NCBI GenBank assembly: GCA_039028935.1
Contig: JBCCHD010000023.1
Location: 1-60,374 of the forward strand
DNA length: 60,374 nucleotides
Reading direction: 5' to 3'
Source of the DNA: Pseudomonadota bacterium
GTDB lineage: Bacteria > Pseudomonadota > Gammaproteobacteria > Steroidobacterales > SZUA-146
Position 1 is the stretch's first letter. Every line of letters begins with the position of its first letter. This document shows, one piece after another, positions 45,065 through 55,064 of this stretch. Position numbers and translations under genes: made by a program. Below the pieces are notes generated by a model. It had not been told where the DNA came from, made no database searches, and saw nothing but the letters and a program-made list of their open reading frames with translations.

Positions 45065-46456
45065 GTGGGTACGGTAAACCTCATCTTGGTACTGCTGGCG
45101 ATCACCGGTGTCGCCTACGTGATGGCGCGTAAACGAGCCATCACCGTGGCCGGCGGTCTCCGCCACATACGTAACCTGCACTCTTTGCCATCCTACTACG
45201 GCGCGCACACGGCACTTTGGATGCTGCTACCGGTATTGATCATGATGCTGTTTTGGGGCATGAGTCAGTCGTCGGTGATCGAAAACAGACTGATCGACAC
45301 CCTGCCCGCGTCTTACCAACAAATGGATCGCGATGAACTGAGCCTTGTGATCAATGAAATATCAAACCTCGCCACCGGCGGCATTACCAGCGGCAACGAA
45401 TCCAAGCCCGAATATGTGGCGGGTGCGGAAACGTTTAACGCGCTGTACAACCGCGCCGGTTGGTATCGGACCCTTCTCGCCTTCGCTTTGGCGGCGGTTG
45501 GTTTCCTGCTCTCTTGGCGCCTGATTCACCCCGATTTTCGCGCGCGTAATCGCGTGGAGAGCATTACTCGTTGGGTGCTGCTCGCGTGTTCGCTTGTGGC
45601 CATATTGACGACTCTGGGCATTCTTTTATCGGTTATTTTTGAGGCCATCCGTTTTTTCCAGATGATCCCGCTCACCGACTTCCTGTTTGGGCTTCAATGG
45701 TCACCACAAACGGCCATTCGATCCGATCAGGTGGGCTCATCGGGCAGCTTTGGTGCCATTCCACTGTTTACCGGCACCTTACTCATCGCCCTGATCGCCA
45801 TGCTGGTCGCCACACCGGTTGGCTTGATGACCGCCATCTATTTGTCGGAGTACGCGTCTAAGCGCTTTCGCTCATTCGCGAAGCCCGCGCTCGAGGTACT
45901 CGCGGGTATTCCGACCGTGGTTTACGGGTTTTTTGCCGTCGTCACTGTGGGTCCGTTCATTTCAAACACGGCATCACTGATCGGCCTGGATGTCACACAA
46001 GGCGCGGCGCTGGGCGTGGGTCTGGTGATGGGCATCATGATCATTCCGTTTGTGTCATCGCTGTCGGACGACGTGATCAATGCGGTACCCCAAGCCATGC
46101 GCGACGGCAGCTATGGGCTCGGTGCAACACAGTCTGAAACCATCAAACGCGTGATTCTTCCGGCCGCACTGCCCGGCATCGTCGGTGGCATTTTGCTGGC
46201 GATTTCTCGCGCGATCGGCGAAACCATGATCGTGGTAATGGCGGCCGGACTGTCGGCCAACCTCACCGCTAATCCACTTGAATCTGTCACCACAGTGACC
46301 GCGCAAATCGTCAATCTGTTGGTTGGCGACCAAGAGTTCGACAGCGCTAAAACGCTCGCGGCATTCGCACTGGGTTTGGTCCTTTTTGTCGTCACCCTTA
46401 TCCTCAATGTGATTGCGCTACGCGTTGTTCGTCGCTATCGCGAGCAATACGCATAG
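45065..46456 (+). CDS. pstC: Phosphate ABC transporter permease PstC
   Basis: 463-residue, long-form PstC with a GTG start. An N-terminal helix, a second helix near 45-65 and a periplasmic stretch precede the six-helix core. The permease EAA-like loop is seen around DDVINAVPQAMRDGSYGLGATQSETIKRVILPAALPGI. Signature VLAGIPTVVYGFFA is present. It pairs with PstA nine bases downstream. Confidence 0.94.
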   Translation: MGTVNLILVLLAITGVAYVMARKRAITVAGGLRHIRNLHSLPSYYGAHTALWMLLPVLIMMLFWGMSQSSVIENRLIDTLPASYQQMDRDELSLVINEISNLATGGITSGNESKPEYVAGAETFNALYNRAGWYRTLLAFALAAVGFLLSWRLIHPDFRARNRVESITRWVLLACSLVAILTTLGILLSVIFEAIRFFQMIPLTDFLFGLQWSPQTAIRSDQVGSSGSFGAIPLFTGTLLIALIAMLVATPVGLMTAIYLSEYASKRFRSFAKPALEVLAGIPTVVYGFFAVVTVGPFISNTASLIGLDVTQGAALGVGLVMGIMIIPFVSSLSDDVINAVPQAMRDGSYGLGATQSETIKRVILPAALPGIVGGILLAISRAIGETMIVVMAAGLSANLTANPLESVTTVTAQIVNLLVGDQEFDSAKTLAAFALGLVLFVVTLILNVIALRVVRRYREQYA

Positions 46457-46465
46457 GGGCTTGCC

Positions 46466-47770
46466 GTGAACGACGCATCGAACCTCAACGAGACACCGCG
46501 CCGAGAAACGCTAAAACGCGTTCGCGCAGGACTCAACAAGCGGTATGCCAAAGAGCGACGCTTCCGCCGATTGGGCTTTGCGGCGGTGATGGTCGGACTC
46601 GCCTTTTTGGTGTTTTTCTTCAGCAGCATTTTCTCTCGTGGCTATACGTCCTTCGTGCAGACCAACCTTTTACTCACCGTTTCGCTGGACGAAAAAATCA
46701 TCGATCCAAAAGGGGAACGCGACGCCAATACGCTTCGTCGTGCCAACTACCGCACAATTGTGCGCAATGGCCTGATGGGTGAGCTGGGCGAGGTGAAAGG
46801 TCGAACGGCGCGCAAGGAGCTGCTCAATTTGGCCAGCAACAGCGCGGCATTTGATTTGCGCGATCGAGTGGTGGCGAACCCAGAACTTATCGGCACAGAG
46901 CTCACGCTCTGGGTACTCGCCGATGACGAAGTGGATCTGTATCTCAAGTCAGGCGAATCCGCCGACAACTACACCGGCCGCCTGTCCGAGACCCAGATTG
47001 GGTGGATTGATACGCTGCGCGACAATGACCGCCTTGAATTCAAATTCAATACACCGTTTTTTACCAATGGTGATTCTCGAGAACCCGAGCAAGCCGGTGT
47101 AATGGGCGCCGCGCTCGGCTCGTTTTATATGCTGATCATCACACTACTGGTGGCCTTCCCGGTGGGTGTAGCCGCATCGATCTATCTAGAAGAGTTTGCG
47201 CCAACCAATAAGTTCACCGACCTGATCGAAGTCAATATTAATAACCTCGCTGCGGTGCCATCGATTGTGTTCGGCCTACTGGGGCTGGCCGTCTTTATTA
47301 ATTTCTTCCAGCTGCCTCGTTCCGCGCCCTTGGTGGGTGGATTGGTGTTGAGTCTGATGACGCTGCCCGTCGTTATTATCGCCGGGCGCGCGGCCATCAA
47401 ATCGGTGCCCCCGTCGATTCGCGAAGCCGCGCTAGGGCTTGGCGCGTCGCACACGCAAGTGGTTTTCCACCACGTATTGCCGCTGGCAATGCCGGGCATG
47501 CTCACGGGCACGATTATCGGTATGGCCCGCGCACTGGGTGAATCGGCGCCCCTGTTGATGATCGGCATGGTCGCGTTTATTGTTGATAAACCCTCCGGAC
47601 CGCTCGACTCGGCCACGGCCCTGCCGGTGCAAATCTTTCTATGGTTTGATATCCCGGAGCGCGCATTTACCGAACGCACGTCGGGCGCCATCATTGTGCT
47701 GCTGTTGTTCCTCCTTGCCATGAACGGAACAGCAGTGTGGTTACGCAAGAAATTTGAACGCCGCTGGTAA
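46466..47770 (+). CDS. pstA: Phosphate ABC transporter permease PstA
   Basis: 434 residues. The N-terminal about 200 residues match the DUF3333-type extension (RRFRRLGFAAVMVGLAFLVFF then a periplasmic domain) seen in long PstA proteins. The permease core follows, with NLAAVPSIVFGLLGLAVF and SIREAALGLGASHTQVVFHHVLPLAMPGML. It forms the channel with PstC. pstB starts 15 bases later. Confidence 0.94.
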   Translation: MNDASNLNETPRRETLKRVRAGLNKRYAKERRFRRLGFAAVMVGLAFLVFFFSSIFSRGYTSFVQTNLLLTVSLDEKIIDPKGERDANTLRRANYRTIVRNGLMGELGEVKGRTARKELLNLASNSAAFDLRDRVVANPELIGTELTLWVLADDEVDLYLKSGESADNYTGRLSETQIGWIDTLRDNDRLEFKFNTPFFTNGDSREPEQAGVMGAALGSFYMLIITLLVAFPVGVAASIYLEEFAPTNKFTDLIEVNINNLAAVPSIVFGLLGLAVFINFFQLPRSAPLVGGLVLSLMTLPVVIIAGRAAIKSVPPSIREAALGLGASHTQVVFHHVLPLAMPGMLTGTIIGMARALGESAPLLMIGMVAFIVDKPSGPLDSATALPVQIFLWFDIPERAFTERTSGAIIVLLLFLLAMNGTAVWLRKKFERRW

Positions 47771-47785
47771 CTGAAGAGAAAAAAC

Positions 47786-48598
47786 ATGCATGCAGACATG
47801 GAATCAGACACGTACGAGACGATAGGGGACGTGTCCGCGAAAGACCCGGTGATGACCACCAAAGAGGTGGACGTGCATTACGGCACGAACAAAGCCATTG
47901 ACAACGTGTCGCTCGACTTTGGTCGCAATGAGGTTGTCGCACTGATCGGCCCTTCGGGATGCGGTAAGTCGACGTTCTTGCGCTGCATGAATCGCATGAA
48001 CGACACCATCGAGATCGCCCGCGTCACTGGCGATATCCGGCTGCATGGCGAAGATATTTACAGCAAGAGCATGGACCCGGTGTTGTTGCGGGCGCGCGTG
48101 GGAATGGTGTTTCAAAAACCCAATCCATTTCCTAAATCCATCTATGAAAACGTCGCGTACGGTCCGCGTATTCACGGCTTAGCCAGCGATCGCGCCGAAC
48201 TCGACGAAATCGTGTTTACCAGTCTGCGCAAAGCCGGCTTGTACGAGGAGGTTAAAAACCGACTTGACGAACCCGGCACTGGCTTGTCTGGGGGACAACA
48301 ACAGCGCCTATGCATTGCGCGCACAATCGCGGTGGACCCCGAGGTTATTCTAATGGATGAGCCATGCTCGGCACTCGATCCGATTGCGACGGCTCGCATT
48401 GAGGATCTGATCGACGAGTTATCGAAAAACTACACCATCGCCATTGTCACACACTCGATGCAGCAGGCAGCCCGTGTCTCGCAACGCACCGCCTATTTCC
48501 ACCTTGGTCGATTAATTGAAGTCGGCACCACTGAGTCGATCTTCACGACGCCTCAGCATAAACTCACCGAAGACTATGTGACTGGGCGATTCGGCTAG
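47786..48598 (+). CDS. pstB: Phosphate ABC transporter ATPase PstB
   Basis: 270-residue ABC ATPase. Walker A is GPSGCGKST, the Q-loop lies in [21 protein letters not shown] (a PstB hallmark), the signature is LSGGQQQRL, Walker B is [13 protein letters not shown] and the switch His is in [11 protein letters not shown]. It completes the pstSCAB operon. Confidence 0.97.
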   Translation: MHADMESDTYETIGDVSAKDPVMTTKEVDVHYGTNKAIDNVSLDFGRNEVVALIGPSGCGKSTFLRCMNRMNDTIEIARVTGDIRLHGEDIYSKSMDPVLLRARVGMVFQKPNPFPKSIYENVAYGPRIHGLASDRAELDEIVFTSLRKAGLYEEVKNRLDEPGTGLSGGQQQRLCIARTIAVDPEVILMDEPCSALDPIATARIEDLIDELSKNYTIAIVTHSMQQAARVSQRTAYFHLGRLIEVGTTESIFTTPQHKLTEDYVTGRFG

Positions 48599-48688
48599 CT
48601 TCCCTTTCTGTCCAGTTCGACAGCTCCCCCTGATCAGCCGCGCTTTTTTCAACGTGCTATCCACCGAACGCTGAATTGAACGATTCAC

Positions 48689-48715
48689 CGCCTGCTCAGT
48701 CTCAATCAGCAGGCG
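48689..48715. other. Hairpin after pstB
   Basis: CGCCTGCT and AGCAGGCG form an 8-base stem with an 11-base loop, about 90 bases beyond pstB. No T run follows, so it is not a standard terminator. It may still stabilise the pst transcript end. Confidence 0.45.
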
Positions 48716-48769
48716 ATGCGACAAATTCGTCGGCGCGATCCATGGTCAACTCACAGGGGGGAGAGAGTC

Positions 48770-50071
48770 ATGAGAGCTGCTCTATTGATGTTAACGGTTA
48801 TCGCGGTCAGCGCGTGTGGTGGCGGGAGCGGCGTTAGCAACACGCCACCGCCCGCCGCGCCGCCGGTCCCCACTCCCACACCGCCACCACCGACCGATCC
48901 AACGCCATCCTCATTTTTTATGGATGCCAGCGCATCACTACCAGACAGCCGCAATCGGGACTGTTTCGATGCGCTCGCGGTGGACCTCGATACCGACGGT
49001 GATCTCGACCTCGCGCTGGCGGGCTTTGGACTAAACGGCGCTGACAATGTCATTTTGCTTAATGACGGCAACGCCTTGTTCACCGATGTGTCGGCCACTC
49101 ACTTGCCCAGTAACAGTGAAGTGTCTGAACACGTGACGAGCGCCGACTTTGATATGGATGGCGATCCCGATTTAGTGTTCGCCAACGTCAGCCGCAATAA
49201 CTCCGATCACGAGTACTATCTCAATACTGGGGTCGGGGGCGTTATGGCGGCAGCCCCTGCGCTGCCGGTCACCGGTCAATCTGCGTTTGTCGTCGCCGAG
49301 GATTTTGATAACGACAACGACCCAGACCTATTTATCGGCAATTTCGGCCTCAGCAATCTATTGGTCAATGACAGCTTTGGTGGTTTTACCGATGAGTCGG
49401 ACACCCGCTTACCGCGCACGGATGCACAAATTACCGAAGACTCTGGCATCGGCGATGTGAACGGCGACAGCTTTGTGGATATTGTCGTCGCCTATCGCGG
49501 CAGCAACACCGAAGGCGAGGGTCGACGCAACCAAGTGTGGCTCAACAATGGATTCGGTGTATTCACCGATGCCACAGCATCCAACATGCCGTCGGGCACT
49601 AATTCGACGTTTGATATCGCTCTCGCCGACGTGGACAACGACGGCGACCTGGATGCAATTGTCGGCAACGCCACAATCGGAAATTCAAACGCCCCGTTGC
49701 TCGACAACCTGTTGATCAATGACGGTAATGGCGTGTTCACGGATGAAACCGCCCAACGCTGGCCACAAAACAGCCTATCGAATACCTATGGCATCAGCAC
49801 GCTGGATATCGATGGAGACGGTGATCTGGACATTCTGACGGCGGAAAATCTGGGCGCAAGCGGCGACGGAACGGTGCGTGCTTATGAAAACGATGGCACC
49901 GGACGCTTTACCGAACAAACCAACACGCTTATTGGCGATGTCCGAGGCAACATGGTGGACATTGAAGTGCATGATTTTAACGGCGACGGAATAGCCGATT
50001 TGTACTTTTGTGCGACCCGAAACTTTGGCACCGCCGAGTCCGCGCGCGATTTTTTGTTTTTAGGACTATAA
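48770..50071 (+). CDS. FG-GAP/VCBS repeat lipoprotein
   Basis: 433 residues with lipobox VSAC, then a Pro-rich linker (about 20-50) and about seven repeats of a beta-propeller type. The repeats contain DxDxDGDxD calcium-binding loops (DLDTDGDLDLAL, DFDMDGDPDLVF, DVDNDGDLDAIV, DIDGDGDLDILT). The fold is an FG-GAP/VCBS propeller like that of integrin alpha chains. It is probably a surface or periplasmic binding protein, with unknown partner. The start at 48770 follows GGGGGGAGAG. The open frame begins earlier but the signal peptide fixes the start. Confidence 0.87.
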   Translation: MRAALLMLTVIAVSACGGGSGVSNTPPPAAPPVPTPTPPPPTDPTPSSFFMDASASLPDSRNRDCFDALAVDLDTDGDLDLALAGFGLNGADNVILLNDGNALFTDVSATHLPSNSEVSEHVTSADFDMDGDPDLVFANVSRNNSDHEYYLNTGVGGVMAAAPALPVTGQSAFVVAEDFDNDNDPDLFIGNFGLSNLLVNDSFGGFTDESDTRLPRTDAQITEDSGIGDVNGDSFVDIVVAYRGSNTEGEGRRNQVWLNNGFGVFTDATASNMPSGTNSTFDIALADVDNDGDLDAIVGNATIGNSNAPLLDNLLINDGNGVFTDETAQRWPQNSLSNTYGISTLDIDGDGDLDILTAENLGASGDGTVRAYENDGTGRFTEQTNTLIGDVRGNMVDIEVHDFNGDGIADLYFCATRNFGTAESARDFLFLGL

Positions 50072-50102
50072 TCAAACACTCATTCGACTTTGGAGCCCGT
50101 AC

Positions 50103-50723
50103 ATGACCGCAATCAAACTGACGTATTTTGATATGCACGGCGGACGTGGCGAGCCCGTACGAATCGCGCTTCACGCCGCCGGCGTGAGTTTTGATGACGA
50201 ACGGCTCTCCTTCAAAGATTTTTTTGCAATGCGCTCATCCACACCACTTGACGCCGTTCCCGTCATGACGGTGGATGGCACGGACTACACACAATCAAAT
50301 TCGATGCTGCGTTACGTTGGTCGGCAAGCCGGACTCTACCCCGACGATTCCTGGCAGGCATTTCTATGTGATGAAATCATGGATGTCACTGAAGATCTTT
50401 TGCATCAGGTCGTCGCCACCTTCGGACTAGAGGGTGACGCACTCAAAACCGCGCGACAATCACTGGTGGAGGGCGGTATTACACGCTATTTGAAATTAGT
50501 GGATACCCGGCTGACAGCGGCGGGCGGGCGGTATCTGGCCGGTAACCAACTAACAGTGGCCGACCTCAAGACGTTTATACAGCTTCGCGCCTTCGCCGCA
50601 GGTGTATTGGATCACGTGCCCACAGACATTTGCGACACGTTGGCGCCAAGTGTTGCTGCCTATGGCCAGCGCATTGGCGAGGAGCCCATTGTCACCGCGT
50701 ACTACGCCTCGCTCTCGGGATAG
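50103..50723 (+). CDS. Glutathione S-transferase
   Basis: 206 residues. The N-terminal thioredoxin fold begins with KLTYFDMHGGRGEPVRIALHAAGV, close to sigma-class GSTs (the Tyr of LTYF is the usual thiolate stabiliser). VPVMTVDG supplies the cis-Pro and QSNSMLRYVGR the glutathione-binding Ser. The helical C-terminal half has the N-capping segment LTVADLKTF. It detoxifies electrophiles or acts as a glutathione-linked enzyme. The substrate is unknown. Confidence 0.92.
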   Translation: MTAIKLTYFDMHGGRGEPVRIALHAAGVSFDDERLSFKDFFAMRSSTPLDAVPVMTVDGTDYTQSNSMLRYVGRQAGLYPDDSWQAFLCDEIMDVTEDLLHQVVATFGLEGDALKTARQSLVEGGITRYLKLVDTRLTAAGGRYLAGNQLTVADLKTFIQLRAFAAGVLDHVPTDICDTLAPSVAAYGQRIGEEPIVTAYYASLSG

Positions 50724-50755
50724 TCATACGATGCGGCAATCTGGCGACGGTGCCG

Positions 50756-51202
50756 TTAGACACTCGCCACTCTCGACACAGGAAACTCAACGACCTTCCA
50801 GTAGGTTTCCACTAATCCGACCGCTTTTTCGAAACTGTTGCCAACATCGGATTTGAGCATGTACCCGGCAACATTCAGGTCGTAGGCCTCAAACCGGTCT
50901 TTCTCATCATTCGACGTGGTGAGCACAAACACAACCGCGTTCTTGAGTTTGGAATCTGCGCGGAGCTTACGTAAGAACTCAATACCGTTCATTCGCGGCA
51001 TATTGATGTCTAACACAATCAGAAACGGCCGGGAAATTTCTTTATCGGATTGTCCAGTAATGATCTCCCAAGCCTCTAGGCCGTCGTGCGCCCGTACAAT
51101 CCGATTCGCAATTCGGTGTGCTTTTATCGATCGCATGAAATCCATTGCGTCGATTTCATCGTCTTCGATCAACAGTAAACTGACTTCTTCACTTTGCCTC
51201 AT
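50756..51202 (-). CDS. Single-domain response regulator (Rcp1-like)
   Basis: 148-residue receiver-only protein. LLLIEDDEIDAMDFMR gives the acidic pocket, LIVLDINMPRMNG the phospho-Asp, FVLTTSN the Thr and GYMLKSD the Lys. The Rcp1/phytochrome-type family often works with soluble PAS/phytochrome kinases. It overlaps by 4 bases the upstream kinase, so it is likely its direct target and could switch another protein by contact. The start at 51202 follows the kinase stop, and a frame extension to 51247 is not used. Confidence 0.88.
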   Translation of the reverse strand: MRQSEEVSLLLIEDDEIDAMDFMRSIKAHRIANRIVRAHDGLEAWEIITGQSDKEISRPFLIVLDINMPRMNGIEFLRKLRADSKLKNAVVFVLTTSNDEKDRFEAYDLNVAGYMLKSDVGNSFEKAVGLVETYWKVVEFPVSRVASV

Positions 51203-53037
51203 GAGGTTTTCCCAACCAGCTTGGAATGCGCGATGTCCTTTCGCCACTCCAGCTTGAATACGCAGCCCGACTTCCCGTCTGGCGCATCAATCCACACTTT
51301 GCCACCCTGCAGTTCGACTATGCGCGCAACGATAGCAAGACCAATTCCACTTCCCTCAACGCTGTCGCGCGGTTTCAGCGTCTGGAACATACCAAACACT
51401 CGGTCGCGAAACTGCTCATCAATACCATCCCCATCGTCTTCCACAGAAACTAGAAAGTGATCGCCTTCATCACATATCGATACGGTCACAACCCCATCCT
51501 GCCGCGGGTGATGCTTACACGCGTTGCCGATGAGATTACGCAGCACCTGCTCAAGCGGTGCGCGGAGCGTGTCAAAGTCGCCGACAGTATCATTGACCAC
51601 CACACTGAAGGAGTCGGGTAAAGACATTAACGAGGTAACTTGATCGACCAACGCCTTTAGCGATGTACGTTCAACATCGGCTTCGGTGCGACCAACACGC
51701 GAATACTCCAGCAGATCTTCGAGAAGATGCTGCAGTCGTTCCGCACGCTGCTCAAGTAGATCAAGATGCGAGAGGACGTCCGGCGCGTCAATTTCGGCCA
51801 GATCCTCGCGCAACCAATAGACAATGGCCTGAATCGCGCGCAGCGGCGCTTTCAAGTCGTGAGAGGCAACATACGCAAACTGCTCGAGATCTTTATTGGA
51901 ACGTGACAGTTCGAGCTGCTTGGCTTCCAGTTCGCACTGCAAACGATGCAGATCGGTAATATCGGTGGCTTCGCAGAAAATACCCACGACACGACCTTGA
52001 CTGTCGAAGTCTGGTTCAAAACGCACGCGCATATACTCTTGCGTTTTTCCATCAACATCGCTGTAGGATTCAAACGTCACAGATTCACCATTCAACGCGC
52101 GATCATAATGATGCGCGTTGAGCCTAAAACGTTCGCCAACCAAGTCCGGCACCGACCGTCCGATAAATTCATCCGACGTCATGCCGTTTCTCTTTAGCAA
52201 TTCGTCATTGACGTAACGATAGATTAGATTCTTATCAACGTAGTAAAAGACATTCGGCACACCCTTGAGAATGTGGGCGAGTTGATCTTTTAGCTGATAT
52301 ATTTGGGTGGCGTTTACGGTTTGTACGAACACACCGCTCACGCGGTCTGCCGTCAGCACCGGTTCAAAAAATACGCGAACGTACTCACCGTTTGTGCGTT
52401 TGACGTCCCGCGCTTGTCTTGCTCCGTCAAGCGCGTTCTTAAAGGCCTTGGCTAGTACCGGAAAAATACGAGGGCCAAGCAGCGTCGACACCTGCATGCC
52501 ACACACTTCCTCCGGCGTCTTAGCAAACCGCCCAACAGCATTTTGATTCGCAAACTCGATACGCATATTGCTATCGACCAGCATGATGCCCCGATCCTGG
52601 GTCTCGAGAGCCCGAATCAGCTTTTCACTCACGCCTTGCTCAATCGGTTCCGCCACACTCACGACGTCGGCCTCCACAGACGGCACAGCAAAAAAGACGC
52701 CGTCCACACCCGTTTCCAGCGCACAGCAACGACTCAACAACTGAACCGGCGCACCGGTGGCGGCGAGATGCACGTAGACATCGTTCGGATCAGTGCCTTG
52801 CAGGGCATATTGGAGTTGCGCGTCAAGTGCATTGCGGGACGAAGGTTCAAACAAATCGAGAAATTCCGATCGTTCAACATCGCGGTCAGAAAGACTAAAG
52901 CGATTGAGTAGCCGCGCGGTTGTAGCGTCGACTGTAAACTGACCTGCTTTCGCGCTGTAGCTCCAACGACCAATGCCGAGGCGGTCTACTCCGCGGTCTC
53001 GCGGCATAATGGGTTGATACATACACTGTTCTGTCAT
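51199..53037 (-). CDS. Soluble multi-PAS histidine kinase
   Basis: 612 residues, no membrane helix. PAS-like domains occupy about 20-120, 140-255 and 260-370 (the last with the C-terminal PAC-type VVGIFCEATDITDLHR). A coiled segment leads into HisKA with phospho-His in YVASHDLKAPLRAIQAIV. The HATPase domain has NLIGNACKHHP, DDGDGIDEQ and GSGIGLAIVARI. It resembles the output half of phytochrome kinases but lacks a bilin GAF domain. It lies between a REC-GGDEF-EAL gene and a single receiver gene, each overlapping by about 4 bases. Confidence 0.9.
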   Translation of the reverse strand: MTEQCMYQPIMPRDRGVDRLGIGRWSYSAKAGQFTVDATTARLLNRFSLSDRDVERSEFLDLFEPSSRNALDAQLQYALQGTDPNDVYVHLAATGAPVQLLSRCCALETGVDGVFFAVPSVEADVVSVAEPIEQGVSEKLIRALETQDRGIMLVDSNMRIEFANQNAVGRFAKTPEEVCGMQVSTLLGPRIFPVLAKAFKNALDGARQARDVKRTNGEYVRVFFEPVLTADRVSGVFVQTVNATQIYQLKDQLAHILKGVPNVFYYVDKNLIYRYVNDELLKRNGMTSDEFIGRSVPDLVGERFRLNAHHYDRALNGESVTFESYSDVDGKTQEYMRVRFEPDFDSQGRVVGIFCEATDITDLHRLQCELEAKQLELSRSNKDLEQFAYVASHDLKAPLRAIQAIVYWLREDLAEIDAPDVLSHLDLLEQRAERLQHLLEDLLEYSRVGRTEADVERTSLKALVDQVTSLMSLPDSFSVVVNDTVGDFDTLRAPLEQVLRNLIGNACKHHPRQDGVVTVSICDEGDHFLVSVEDDGDGIDEQFRDRVFGMFQTLKPRDSVEGSGIGLAIVARIVELQGGKVWIDAPDGKSGCVFKLEWRKDIAHSKLVGKTS

Positions 53038-54776
53038 GACATCACTTCCTCTGTTGCGCCGAATCGGCCGGGCGCATCAATCATCCGATAGAGGCCTGTG
53101 CGCACTTTCTTAATCGTACTTTGCAACACCTGTGGGGATACCGCGCGACCGAATACCCAGCCCTGCCCAAGATCGCAACCAAAGCGCGTCATAAATTCCA
53201 GTTGCGCCTGTGTTTCAATACCCTCTGCGACAGTTTGAAGATTCAGGCCCTGTGCCATCGCGATAATTGCGGAACACACGGCAGTGCCATGCCCTTCTTG
53301 ACCAATGTCGCTCACAAACGAACGATCGATTTTCAATATGTCGATGGGAAAGGTCTTGAGGTAGCTCAAACAGGAATGACCCGTGCCAAAATCGTCGATG
53401 GCCAGCCGCACACCAATATCTTTGAGCCGGTGCAAGCACGTCTGTACGGCGCTGGTATCCTGCATAAGTGAATACTCGGTGAGTTCCAATTCCAGTAAAT
53501 TGGCTGGCAATTGATAATTCTCAAGTATCGCTTTCACCTCATGATGAAAACCGGGTTGTTGAAACTGCATGGGCGAGATATTGACCGCGATGGGCACCAA
53601 AACCTCATTGCTGTTGCGCCACTGAACGAGCTGCTGGCAGGCGGCTTCAAGTACCCATGATCCCAAGGACACAGCAAGGCCCGCTTCTTCGGCCACCGGT
53701 ATGAACTCGACGGGACTGACAGCACCCCTTTCTGGGTGCTCCCAGCGAATCAAGGCTTCGGCGCCGCAGACCGAGTGATCGGTGAGTGATACTTGCGGCT
53801 GATACACAAGATGAAATTGACTGGCGCTAATGGCCTGTTTGATATCGGTTTCCATACTGTGAAACCGAATAAGATCGCGATGCATTTTCGATGTGAAAAA
53901 CTGAAAGTTATTCTTGCCGCGATCTTTGGCCTGATACATCGCCATGTCCGCGTTACGCAATAGACTTTCACGGTCCATGTCATCGGTCGGATAGAGCGTA
54001 ATGCCAATACTGGTCGTTACATCAATTGCGCGCGTGTTGATCTTGAATGGTTGCTTAATTTTATTGAGCAGATGAGTCGCAAACGACTCAACATCAAGCA
54101 CCGAATCGACATCTTCCAAGACCAGCGCAAACTCGTCGCCGCCTAAACGCGCTATGGTATCGCCTTGACGGACGGCGTGGCGCAGACGCGACGCAACAAC
54201 GCGAAGCAGCTTATCGCCCGCAGCGTGGCCCATCGTGTCATTGATCGTTTTGAAGTTATCGATATCAAAATAGAACACGGCAAAAGTAGAACTCGTTCGC
54301 TCAGCTCGAGCAATCGCTTTTTCAAGTTGATCGTTGAAGTACTGCCGATTTGGAATTTCAGTGAGCGTGTCGTACTGGGCCAAATAGTTCAGCCGCAGCT
54401 CCGAACGCTTGCGCTCAACTGCATAGCGGATGGCGCGAGCGATGTGTTTGGTCTCTGCTGGCCACTTAACCAAGTAGTCCTGTACGCCGAGATTCAGAAT
54501 TTCGATGGCGTAGTCTTCGTCGTCTTGGCCGCTTGTAACCACGACCGGTACGGTCGGATCGGCATCCAGTATGCGCTTTACGGATTGGGGGCCCGTCGAG
54601 TCTGGCAAGTTTAGATCAAGCATCACTAATTCAAACGCGCCATTTCGCAAACACGACACTGCATCGTCCATGGTTTGACAATGCACGATATCGAACGTCT
54701 GCGATTTCACGCGCTTGAGTGACGACTGAAGAAATAAAACGTCGTTCTCATCATCTTCTACGAGAAGTAGTTTCAT
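53034..54776 (-). CDS. REC-GGDEF-EAL c-di-GMP regulator, motifs intact
   Basis: 580 residues. The receiver domain at about 1-120 has its phospho-Asp in LVMLDLNLPDS and Lys in YLVKWP. The GGDEF domain (about 130-300) has an intact GGDEF motif. The EAL domain (about 310-560) has an intact EAL, DDFGTGHSCL and LKIDRSFVSDI, and the QG.V.G segment near the end. Both cyclase and phosphodiesterase chemistry are possible. Phosphorylation probably sets the balance. It is the first gene of an operon with a PAS kinase and a single receiver, so those two are its likely partners. Confidence 0.93.
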   Translation of the reverse strand: MKLLLVEDDENDVLFLQSSLKRVKSQTFDIVHCQTMDDAVSCLRNGAFELVMLDLNLPDSTGPQSVKRILDADPTVPVVVTSGQDDEDYAIEILNLGVQDYLVKWPAETKHIARAIRYAVERKRSELRLNYLAQYDTLTEIPNRQYFNDQLEKAIARAERTSSTFAVFYFDIDNFKTINDTMGHAAGDKLLRVVASRLRHAVRQGDTIARLGGDEFALVLEDVDSVLDVESFATHLLNKIKQPFKINTRAIDVTTSIGITLYPTDDMDRESLLRNADMAMYQAKDRGKNNFQFFTSKMHRDLIRFHSMETDIKQAISASQFHLVYQPQVSLTDHSVCGAEALIRWEHPERGAVSPVEFIPVAEEAGLAVSLGSWVLEAACQQLVQWRNSNEVLVPIAVNISPMQFQQPGFHHEVKAILENYQLPANLLELELTEYSLMQDTSAVQTCLHRLKDIGVRLAIDDFGTGHSCLSYLKTFPIDILKIDRSFVSDIGQEGHGTAVCSAIIAMAQGLNLQTVAEGIETQAQLEFMTRFGCDLGQGWVFGRAVSPQVLQSTIKKVRTGLYRMIDAPGRFGATEEVMS

Positions 54777-55064
54777 GGACCGGCGGTAGTCTCTGGTGGC
54801 TTAGCGAATTCCCCACGCTAATGGCATCGCCGGTAACACGTTGAGAACCAAGTCACAATTGCCATGGGATACCCGTTTCCAAAAGCATAAACTGTGCGCT
54901 GGACACGGATTATCTTGTGGATTTTGCACGCACTGAGACGAAAACAGAGGCCGAACTATGGGCGGGCAGCACAACCGAAACGGTCGACACGCGTGGCGCT
55001 AGAGATTATGCAACACCGAATTGACCCACATCGGCGCTGCGTTCACACAGCGTCGGGACCGGGA
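54777..55064. other. Intergenic region, nothing identified
   Basis: About 290 bases lie upstream of the REC-GGDEF-EAL gene and downstream of the thiol dioxygenase gene. They should hold the promoter of the signalling operon, but no convincing sigma70 pair, hairpin or coding signal was picked out. Confidence 0.4.
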
